From an uncultured Clostridium sp. (GTDB lineage Bacteria; Bacillota; Clostridia; Lachnospirales; Lachnospiraceae): 9,608 bases of DNA. Positions 1 to 6,351 of the stretch are shown in pieces (positions within the stretch are counted from its first letter, which is position 1; each line of letters opens with the position of its first letter). The stretch is taken from positions 1 to 9,608 of the forward strand of contig URUX01000091.1 of assembly GCA_900551135.1 (NCBI GenBank), in the 5' to 3' direction. The notes under the pieces were generated by a model, which saw nothing but the letters and a program-made list of their open reading frames with translations, was not told the DNA's origin and did no database searches. Position numbers and translations under genes: made by a program.

Positions 1-412
1 TCAGGGACATATTGCTGATATATCCGCCGTTTCCAACGCCGTAGTTTAAGGTAACACCATTAAATACCTTCTGTCCGGGCGTAATGACGCCGTTTCCGCT
101 TACCTCTCCGCCGTCAGCAGGAGGAGTCGGAACAGGTTCCGGATTGGGGGAATCCGGTTCTGAGGGAGCAGAAGTTCCCGGCTCTTCTGCAGATGGAGGG
201 GTTACGACTTCCGGCTCTTCCTGTCCGGTACCCGGCCCATTCCCCTTACTTCCGGAATCCAGATTGATTACACCCGAATTTGCGCCGCCTTTTTGATCCA
301 GGGCTACTCCCGGTCCTTCATTTACATAACTGCTGTCTGCATATGCAGGTGCAGGCACGGATAATGCCATGGCCATTGCAAGAACAGCGGCAGTTCCTAA
401 TGTTCTCTTCAT
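1..412 (-). CDS. Exported protein with Pro/Glu-rich linker, function unknown (partial, 3' end outside window)
   Basis: Reading leftward from the ATG at 412, the frame stays open for 137 codons to the window edge, so the C-terminal part is missing. Residues 1-25 form a signal peptide: Lys2-Arg3, an Ala/Leu/Met-rich hydrophobic core, then PAPAYA with likely signal peptidase I cleavage before Asp26-Ser-Ser. The mature part is Gly/Ser/Asn-rich and runs into a linker at about residues 65-103, dense in Pro, Glu, Ser and Thr with many PxP/EP pairs. A less repetitive segment (PGQKVFNGVTLNYG) follows and probably opens a folded domain. This layout is typical of secreted or wall-associated Gram-positive proteins, but I do not recognise the family. 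The start is well supported: AAGGAGG lies 7 nt upstream and overlaps the miaB stop codon, suggesting co-transcription and perhaps translational coupling. The frame is supported by signal peptide, linker and ribosome site together; the function is unknown. Confidence 0.85.
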   Translation of the reverse strand, partial: MKRTLGTAAVLAMAMALSVPAPAYADSSYVNEGPGVALDQKGGANSGVINLDSGSKGNGPGTGQEEPEVVTPPSAEEPGTSAPSEPDSPNPEPVPTPPADGGEVSGNGVITPGQKVFNGVTLNYGVGNGGYISNMSL

Positions 413-419
413 GATATAT

Positions 420-427
420 CCTCCTTA
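420..427 (-). promoter_or_regulatory. Shine-Dalgarno site overlapping the miaB stop codon
   Basis: On the minus strand the miaB TAA stop (427-425) is the first part of TAAGGAGG. This is a near-perfect Shine-Dalgarno for the ATG at 412, with a 7-nt spacer (ATATATC). A ribosome ending miaB would cover the start site of the next gene, the usual geometry for translational coupling or re-initiation. Confidence 0.8.
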
Positions 428-1936
428 TGCTTCTGTCAGATGTCCCATATAGTAGAACCCTTTTATCTCATCCAGATACACATCCACGATTTTTCCTACC
501 AGGGATGCATCTCCCGGAAAATGTACGACAGTATTATTGCCCAGTCTTCCTGTTATCAGATGGCTGTCATGGGTATTGACTTCTTCTGCAAGCACCTTTT
601 GTACGGTATGCAAATCCCGTCCGGAAACTTCAGAAGAGATCTGCTGTACCTGTGCCAGCAGACGATCAAACCGATGTTTCACCACATCTTCCGGCACCTG
701 ATTTTCCATCTTTGCTGCCGGAGTTCCGGTACGTTTGGAATAAATAAAGGTAAATGCGCTGTCATAGCGTACTTTCTCTACTACATCCATGGTTTCCAGG
801 AAGTCTTCTTCCGTCTCGCCAGGGAACCCTACAATAATATCGGTTGTGAGAGAGATATCCGGCATTGCCGTCCGAATTTTATCAACCAAAGCCAGATACT
901 GTTCCTTGGTATACTTCCGGTTCATAACCTGTAAAATCCGGCTGCTTCCAGACTGGAGGGGCAGATGGAGGTGGCGGCAAATCTTTGGAGAAGATTTCAT
1001 CACCTCGATCAGTTCATCGGACAGATCCTTTGGATGAGAGGTCATAAAACGAATCCGCTCCAGCCCTTCAATCTCTGTAATGCGCTTTAAAAGCTGGGCA
1101 AAAGAAACCGGGTGTTCCAGGGTCTTCCCATAAGAATTGACATTTTGTCCCAGAAGCATGACCTCTACCACTCCGTCTGCGACCAGGCTTTTGATTTCTG
1201 CAATAATATCTTCCGGATTCCGGCTTCTCTCCCTGCCTCTTACATAGGGCACAATGCAGTAGCTGCAGAAATTGTTGCAGCCAAACATAATGTTTACGCC
1301 GGATTTAAAAGAGTATTTTCTGTCTGTTGGAAGTTCTTCTACAATCTTATCAGTGCCCTCCCAGACATCAATGGTCATTTTGCCCTTTGCCAGCCGTTCC
1401 GTTAACAGTTCAGCCAGCTTAAAAATATTATGGGTTCCAAAAATCAAATCTACAAACCGATAGGATTTTTTGATTTTTTCTACTACGTGTGACTCCTGCA
1501 TCATACATCCGCATAAGCCGATCATCATGCCGGGATGCTTTTTCTTCAATGCCCCCAAATGTCCCAGTCTCCCGTAGACTCTCTGGTTGGCGTTTTCCCT
1601 TACGGTACAGGTATTGTATAAGGTAAAATCGGAATCCTCATTTTCTGTACGCATCAGTCCGACTGCCTCCAGAACGCCTTCCAGCTTTTCGGAATCTCTG
1701 GCATTCATCTGACAGCCAAAGGTCACTACACAAAACGTTCCGGCATAGTTGCCTTCCAGCAGCTTATGATACAGTTCTGTGCCGTACCGCTCCTCTGCCT
1801 TCCCGGATGCAGCATCTGCATCGAATCTGGCCTTTAACAGTTCTCTGGCCTGTGTAATAAAATAATTTTGTCTGGCCGGCTCGCTGTCAGGAGCTGCCTG
1901 CCATATTGTTTCAAAATTCTGAGTATTCAATTTCAT
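425..1936 (-). CDS. miaB: tRNA-2-methylthio-N6-dimethylallyladenosine synthase MiaB (tRNA-i6A37 methylthiotransferase)
   Basis: Cytosolic radical-SAM enzyme that adds a methylthio group to i6A37 of tRNAs reading UNN codons. The 503-residue product shows the family order. An N-terminal extension of about 65 residues, usual in clostridial MiaB, precedes the methylthiotransferase domain with cluster cysteines Cys75 (TFGCQMN), Cys110 (YNTCTVRENA) and Cys144 (LCGCM). The radical-SAM motif CNNFCSYC follows with Cys220, Cys224 and Cys227, then YVRGRERSR, LLGQNVNSYG and HLPLQSGS. A TRAM domain occupies about 440-500. QMNARDSEKL and the YVRGRERSR block point to MiaB rather than MtaB or RimO. I chose the ATG at 1936: the frame is open further back to a TTG at 2017, but that codon lies inside the promoter and upstream of the expected transcript start. 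The ribosome site before 1936 (AGGCAGG) is weak and close. The gene is first in its own unit and is followed after 12 bp by an exported-protein gene. Confidence 0.95.
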   Translation of the reverse strand: MKLNTQNFETIWQAAPDSEPARQNYFITQARELLKARFDADAASGKAEERYGTELYHKLLEGNYAGTFCVVTFGCQMNARDSEKLEGVLEAVGLMRTENEDSDFTLYNTCTVRENANQRVYGRLGHLGALKKKHPGMMIGLCGCMMQESHVVEKIKKSYRFVDLIFGTHNIFKLAELLTERLAKGKMTIDVWEGTDKIVEELPTDRKYSFKSGVNIMFGCNNFCSYCIVPYVRGRERSRNPEDIIAEIKSLVADGVVEVMLLGQNVNSYGKTLEHPVSFAQLLKRITEIEGLERIRFMTSHPKDLSDELIEVMKSSPKICRHLHLPLQSGSSRILQVMNRKYTKEQYLALVDKIRTAMPDISLTTDIIVGFPGETEEDFLETMDVVEKVRYDSAFTFIYSKRTGTPAAKMENQVPEDVVKHRFDRLLAQVQQISSEVSGRDLHTVQKVLAEEVNTHDSHLITGRLGNNTVVHFPGDASLVGKIVDVYLDEIKGFYYMGHLTEA

Positions 1937-2005
1937 CCTGCCTATTCTATAAAAAATTAGTATCAACAAAGAAGGAGGCGAGGTTTCTCCCTTCCTCTTT
2001 GTGGG

Positions 2006-2034
2006 ATTATAGCACAATTTTACATAAACAACAA
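2006..2034 (-). promoter_or_regulatory. Sigma-A-type promoter for miaB
   Basis: On the minus strand a perfect -10 box TATAAT (2011-2006) is preceded, after a 17-bp spacer, by a weak -35 box TTGTTG (2034-2029) that matches TTGACA at the first three positions. Transcription should start near position 1999, giving a leader of roughly 60 nt before the miaB ATG at 1936. The promoter sits just downstream of the terminator of the preceding operon, so miaB is likely expressed independently of the sugar genes. Confidence 0.65.
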
Positions 2035-2097
2035 TATGAAAAATGACCGGAAAGCTTACGATACTATTACAACATGAAAAATGAATGAATAGAAAGC

Positions 2098-2136
2098 AAA
2101 GGCGGAAGGCCGATTTTACTCAAGCCTTCCACCTTT
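2098..2136 (-). terminator. Rho-independent terminator at the end of the RG-I operon
   Basis: The minus strand carries AAAGGTGGAAGGC (2136-2124), a 13-nt loop and GCCTTCCGCCTTT (2110-2098). The arms pair over 13 bp with a single G-T wobble, and TTTGCTTTCT continues at and past the 3' arm. The 5' arm and loop contain the last codons and TAA stop of the esterase gene, so coding end and terminator overlap. Read on the plus strand the hairpin is followed by five T, so it may also stop transcription from the other direction, although no plus-strand gene is present. Confidence 0.75.
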
Positions 2137-3927
2137 TTCACAGTACATCTTCACCGTCATCTCGATACTTTCCGCTCTGGTTACCGTTCGTCCCAGTTCC
2201 AGACCGGAGGCTTCTATCCATCCAAGTTCCTGCGCCTCTTTGATACATTCTGATAATCCCAGGTTTCGTTCTGTCCATGAGTGCAGTCCCCTGACGGCAA
2301 AGCTTACCAGTTCCTCCAGGGTCAGAGAATCGTCTGGCCGGAAACAATGATTTGGCGTCGTTTCAAAATCAATCAGGTTTTCATCCAGAGCCGCCTGAAT
2401 CTGTTCCGCATCATACTCGTAACGGCTCAAATCACAGTAATTCCCCTGCCAGGGCCGCCTAAGCGCCGGTTTGATTGCCTTTAAGAAAAGAAACACAAAC
2501 TGGGCCCGAGGCATTTCTTCCAGAGGATGAAGATAGCGGACACAAGGGTCTAAAAGGCCGTATTTCATTGCCTTCTTAAGCGTCATTACATCCTTTTCAT
2601 CCAGGTTTCTGCAGTCTTCATAGGGAAGTTCCGGAAGTTCTGTACTCAGATTAGGACGTTCCTCAATTTGACTGCTTTCCATCTGTCCCTGAGGACGCAG
2701 CGACAGATCCGGTTCCCAGGCGTGAAAGACGGTATGATTCATATGGCTGCATAACGGTTCAATACGAAGGCGCCGAATCTCCTGCGCCATCATATCTGCC
2801 AGCAAAGCGCCGCCGTAATCATTTACATGAGTCGTATCATTGAAATAATTCTGGCAGACCTTCGCTCCCATGGAACAAAACAGCTGGAACGTCAGGCTGT
2901 GAAGGTCAATGACAGGGACATTCATCTCCCTGCCTATTTGCCGGATGCTGTCTGCATAAGCTTCTAAAAGATCATACCAGCTGTCTCCGTCCTGAACCGG
3001 AATCCGGCTCATAGGGGTCGCAAGAACCGGTATACCGCCTAACATTCTGGTTTCCATAACATAACGGCGGATATTGGACGCAAACTGGTCATAGGCCTTT
3101 AAATTTCTGCGTTTCTGATCATTGTGACCGAAACCAAACAGAAATACATCTCCCTCGCGAATACCAGCTTTTACCAGTTCCCAGTGACCGTCCTGTCTGA
3201 AACAATTGGTTGTCAGACCGCTGTGGGCCTGATTGCACACAGCCATTCCGTCCAGATACTGCAACAGGTTTTGTCCCCAGCTTCCTCCGTTGGTGAGCGG
3301 GTTGTATGGATACAGCCCTTCATAGTCCCGAACCGTAGAATCTCCGCCAATGAAAAGAAGCGGAACCCGTTCCCCTGTTTCATCGCAGTATTCAACGCAG
3401 ACTCGGCTGAGTCTTGCCCTTTTTCCCAAGACACTGATTCCAATCATAAAGTCTGTTGTCGGTTCGTCCTCTCGTACCACAGGTCGGTAGGGATAAACGC
3501 CGTAATAAAAAGTTTTGCGGTATACCCGATTTGCAGGAATCGAAAGATTCCTTTCTACAATATTTCTTCTTCCTACAGACAGTGTAAGTCCTGACAGGCC
3601 TTCCCTGCCGCCGCATATCTCTACGGTAATTCGATAGCGGCCTGTATGTTTTACAGGGATTCCAAAACGCAGCGGATAATGTTCACTGTTGATCTCCACT
3701 CCATCGGGGCAGTCTCTGCGCATTATTCCCTCTTCTTTTTTTCCGTTTCCTCCTGGTATCCATCCGGCTGTCCCTGTGTAAAAGTCCTCTGCAGCCGTTT
3801 CTTCTAGTTCCGGCAGGAAACCAGCTCCGTTCTCTTCTCCATAAAGATTGGAAGCAAAAAGCCGTTTTACCATGTTCTTGTTTGTACTATCTTGTTCCCA
3901 TTGATTTGTAAACCGATACTCCGTCAT
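2116..3927 (-). CDS. SGNH/GDSL hydrolase, probable rhamnogalacturonan acetylesterase (CE12-like) with SLH-like C-terminal region
   Basis: Predicted to remove O-acetyl groups from the galacturonic acid residues of rhamnogalacturonan. The 603-residue product has three parts. Residues about 1-185 look like a beta-rich accessory domain (TGRYRITVEICGG region). Residues about 188-390 are the SGNH esterase, with Ser197 in GGDSTVRD, the GGSWGQ block at 214-219, GFGHND with Asn269, and Asp364/His367 in DTTHVNDYGG; Ser197, Asp364 and His367 are the predicted triad. GDST, GGWGQ-like and GHND blocks are typical of the rhamnogalacturonan acetylesterase family (B. subtilis YesT/RhgT). Residues about 436-597 resemble three degenerate SLH repeats, the clearest at 497-548 (YCDL to FRPDDSLTLEEL). 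There is no signal peptide. The ATG has an AAGGGTG ribosome site at 5 nt and starts 19 bp after the GH112 stop. It is the last gene of the operon. The acetylesterase call is good; the exact substrate is inferred from neighbours. Confidence 0.85.
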   Translation of the reverse strand: MTEYRFTNQWEQDSTNKNMVKRLFASNLYGEENGAGFLPELEETAAEDFYTGTAGWIPGGNGKKEEGIMRRDCPDGVEINSEHYPLRFGIPVKHTGRYRITVEICGGREGLSGLTLSVGRRNIVERNLSIPANRVYRKTFYYGVYPYRPVVREDEPTTDFMIGISVLGKRARLSRVCVEYCDETGERVPLLFIGGDSTVRDYEGLYPYNPLTNGGSWGQNLLQYLDGMAVCNQAHSGLTTNCFRQDGHWELVKAGIREGDVFLFGFGHNDQKRRNLKAYDQFASNIRRYVMETRMLGGIPVLATPMSRIPVQDGDSWYDLLEAYADSIRQIGREMNVPVIDLHSLTFQLFCSMGAKVCQNYFNDTTHVNDYGGALLADMMAQEIRRLRIEPLCSHMNHTVFHAWEPDLSLRPQGQMESSQIEERPNLSTELPELPYEDCRNLDEKDVMTLKKAMKYGLLDPCVRYLHPLEEMPRAQFVFLFLKAIKPALRRPWQGNYCDLSRYEYDAEQIQAALDENLIDFETTPNHCFRPDDSLTLEELVSFAVRGLHSWTERNLGLSECIKEAQELGWIEASGLELGRTVTRAESIEMTVKMYCEKGGRLE

Positions 3928-3946
3928 TTTTTCACCCTTGTCTCTT

Positions 3947-6184
3947 TTATGGTTCTATTTCCGTAATACAGCTGTCCCATGGATTTAAATCCAGTTCTTT
4001 TTCAACATTTCCCAGAGTCACCTTCAAATGCTGAGGCTGTCCGGAATTATTAATTGCCACTGCCTTGCCAGAATGTGGGAAATATGCTGCTTCACAATAC
4101 AGATTATCACCCAGCTGCGATCTGAATTCTTCCTTTCCTGCAGCCTTTAAAAGCAGTTCCAGAAGGAACCGGCTGTTTTCAGCGCTGTAGGTAAAATGGG
4201 ACAGGTAAATGCCGCAGCCCTTTCCATATGGATGATACGTAAGTTTCGGGGTATGTACTTCCTCCCCAATAGGGCTGTAGGTCACATCCTCTGCCAGTAC
4301 CTGAACCTCTGAATCAGTAAGATAGATTCCCTCTGCTCCGTTCAGGTTTTCTGCAGCTGCGTAAAATTTAGAGCCGTTTTCAGAAGTCAGATTGCTTTCA
4401 CCAAAGAAATTCTCTGACTTTTGATAAGCGATACGTCCATGGCAGCATCGCTCGCCCATATCCTGGTCTACGCCCAGTACGTCTGCCAAACGGAAGTTCG
4501 TCATATATCCGGTTGTCATAGACGGCTGGAATACGCCTAAGATACAGCCACCCTTTTGAGCGTACTCCCGAAGTTTTTTCACTACGAAGCTGTCAGTCCA
4601 CTGTTCTCCTCCGCTCCATGCGCTGCCGGCAAAGCCTGCATTGATAATCACATCATAATCAGAAAGATCCTGTTTCTTTATATCTTCAAAATCCAGGTAA
4701 TCCACCTTTACCGGCCATCCAGCCAAAGCTTCATTAATATGAATCAAATCGTTTTTCCAGGTTTCGTGGAAATGTCCGGATAACGTCCAGGAACGTGTCT
4801 TTCCCCATGCAGTCAGCACGCCTGCATGGAGAGGCAGCATCTGAGGTTCTCCTTCCTCATGCAGTGCTTTGATGGCTCTGAATTCATCTGCTATATGACT
4901 GATATATTCCACAAAGTCCGGATAATCTTCTAACAGATGCAGGTATCCCCCCAATCCAATGCGGTCAATTTTTGCCCTGAGCATAGCCCGTCTTGCATCA
5001 ACCCAGTATTTCTGAGCATCTCTTTTGGGATCTCCGCCTTTCGTAAAAGTAGGCGCTCCGCCCAGTCCTACAGGGAACAGATAGGGATGAAGCCGGACTT
5101 CATGAGTCGGAACATCGACGCCGGCGCACAGGCGCACTTCATATCCGGAGAAGATACATTTGATAATGCCGTCAAATCTAAATTCTGTAAAAGTAGGGAA
5201 ATAAGGTTCCAATCCTACCCAGCTGTCATCATAAAATACATAAGCCTTTTTTCCGTAAGAATGAACCAGATCCACCAGCTTCTTTCCAAAGGAAATGACA
5301 AACCGGTTGGTAAATTTCATATAATCCAGCTGTTTTTTACAGGGAGCCATGTGAGTCGCATGAAGCTTGCCCTGGTTAATAAAATCTTCGGATGTCAGAC
5401 GATATCCGTATTCTGTCCCAAACTGATTTAAGGCCTCTGGACTTACCGTAAAATCATAGGAACCCCAATCGGTAAAATGATTTCTGTGGCGTTCATCCTC
5501 TCCCCAGATCCATACAAAATTGTAAAAAAGGGAAGTAAAGCGGACAACCGTGGTATCTGGATTTTCTACGCACCAGTTTTTCAGCCAGGAAAGAAGATAT
5601 TCCTGTACATCTGGATAACGTGGGTCCACAGGCATCAGATGTTCTTTATCCCAGTGATTGGTAATATGGTTGTACATATTGATTTCTTCCCAGATCCGGT
5701 AAGCCAGGAAATTGACGGTATAATCATGGTATTCCTTTGCTCCCTGAATCGTCACAGTGCCTGTCGTTTCATCAAACTCCCACTGTTTTCTGGGAATCTC
5801 TGTATTGTCTGTGCGATCAAACACCTGCCAGTATTCAATCGATGCTTCAGAAGTGTTTACCAGAAATTGTTCCTTAAAATAATCATCTAAAAGACAAATC
5901 GTCACAGTCTCACTCTCGGCAGTCTTTGGCGCAGACATCAGGAAGGTCTGCTGCAGACGATCCATGTGGCTTTTAGCCCATTCATTATGATCTCGAATGA
6001 TGCAGATAGTGGAATAGATTCCATAACCTGCGTTTACGATTTCATCAGAAAGCTTTGTTCCATCGGAATCACGAATTACATCTGCTCCCCATTGTTCTGC
6101 CAGTTTCAGCGTAAGATCCTCGCAGCCAGCCTCCCCAGGCAGTGTAAAACTTCCGGTTGTATGAGGATATTTAGTATATTCCAT
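3947..6184 (-). CDS. GH112 phosphorylase, probable D-galactosyl-beta-1,4-L-rhamnose phosphorylase
   Basis: Belongs to the lacto-N-biose/galacto-N-biose phosphorylase family GH112, which phosphorolyses beta-galactosides to alpha-galactose 1-phosphate plus an acceptor sugar. The 745-residue length fits the family. The first ~450 residues match the catalytic barrel; YDDSWVGLEPY contains Asp319-Asp320, and Asp320 aligns with the family's catalytic acid, seen in bifidobacterial enzymes as a DHWIGTEP-like motif. Residues about 450-680 are the alpha/beta middle domain (YDVIINAGFAGSAWSGG), and a small beta domain ends the protein. There is no signal peptide, so it acts in the cytosol. Family members differ in acceptor: N-acetylhexosamines, or L-rhamnose as in Clostridium phytofermentans Cphy1920. 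The surrounding rhamnogalacturonan genes, and the lack of any N-acetylhexosamine kinase or galT/galE gene in view, favour rhamnose. AAAGGAG lies 8 nt before the ATG. Family certain; acceptor inferred. Confidence 0.88.
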   Translation of the reverse strand: MEYTKYPHTTGSFTLPGEAGCEDLTLKLAEQWGADVIRDSDGTKLSDEIVNAGYGIYSTICIIRDHNEWAKSHMDRLQQTFLMSAPKTAESETVTICLLDDYFKEQFLVNTSEASIEYWQVFDRTDNTEIPRKQWEFDETTGTVTIQGAKEYHDYTVNFLAYRIWEEINMYNHITNHWDKEHLMPVDPRYPDVQEYLLSWLKNWCVENPDTTVVRFTSLFYNFVWIWGEDERHRNHFTDWGSYDFTVSPEALNQFGTEYGYRLTSEDFINQGKLHATHMAPCKKQLDYMKFTNRFVISFGKKLVDLVHSYGKKAYVFYDDSWVGLEPYFPTFTEFRFDGIIKCIFSGYEVRLCAGVDVPTHEVRLHPYLFPVGLGGAPTFTKGGDPKRDAQKYWVDARRAMLRAKIDRIGLGGYLHLLEDYPDFVEYISHIADEFRAIKALHEEGEPQMLPLHAGVLTAWGKTRSWTLSGHFHETWKNDLIHINEALAGWPVKVDYLDFEDIKKQDLSDYDVIINAGFAGSAWSGGEQWTDSFVVKKLREYAQKGGCILGVFQPSMTTGYMTNFRLADVLGVDQDMGERCCHGRIAYQKSENFFGESNLTSENGSKFYAAAENLNGAEGIYLTDSEVQVLAEDVTYSPIGEEVHTPKLTYHPYGKGCGIYLSHFTYSAENSRFLLELLLKAAGKEEFRSQLGDNLYCEAAYFPHSGKAVAINNSGQPQHLKVTLGNVEKELDLNPWDSCITEIEP

Positions 6185-6198
6185 TTTCTTGTCTCCTT

Positions 6199-6351
6199 TT
6201 ATACAGTTCCATGGCCGGTACAGAGATTTTTAATCTCACAGTTCTCTGTATGTTCCAATATTTCCTGTTTTTGAATCACATCTGTCAAAGAAGCATCCAC
6301 CCGAAGGCGGCCTTCCATTTGGACATGTTTTCCATGCCGGATATAGACCTG
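6199..6351 (-). other. Displaced C-terminal tail of the GH28 gene, reached only after a -1 frame change
   Basis: After GH28 residue Pro400 the annotated frame adds 21 residues and stops at 6285. The -1 frame from 6351 stays open for 50 codons and begins QVYIRHGKHVQMEGRLRVDA, ending at a TAA at 6199-6201. Joined to the ...VYEHEIP upstream it gives a 450-residue protein and leaves a normal 14-bp gap before the GH112 start, with its AAAGGAG site between. The frame change maps to a run of four G on the plus strand (6351-6354): one missing base in that run explains it. Whether it is a real mutation, an assembly error or a programmed slip cannot be told from the sequence. Confidence 0.75.

Noticed and set aside
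84..296. Plus-strand open frame of 70 codons rich in Gly, Ser and Pro
   Set aside because: It is antisense to the linker of the exported protein, has no ribosome site, and its composition mirrors the complementary low-complexity sequence.
440..934. Plus-strand open frame of 164 codons opposite miaB
   Set aside because: It lies wholly antisense to well-conserved MiaB coding sequence, lacks a ribosome site and resembles no protein family.
1937..2017. Longer miaB reading frame beginning at a TTG at 2017
   Set aside because: The TTG sits next to the perfect TATAAT and upstream of the expected transcript start near 1999. The extra 27 residues have no resemblance to MiaB, and the ATG at 1936 begins the normal clostridial N-terminal extension.
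2041..2070. Possible catabolite-repression (cre) site around GGAAAGCTTACG
   Set aside because: It lacks the central CG and the flanking bases of the cre consensus, and it lies downstream of the sugar operon, not at its promoter.
4937..5431. Plus-strand open frame of 164 codons opposite GH112
   Set aside because: Antisense to the conserved GH112 catalytic domain, with no ribosome site and no recognisable domain.
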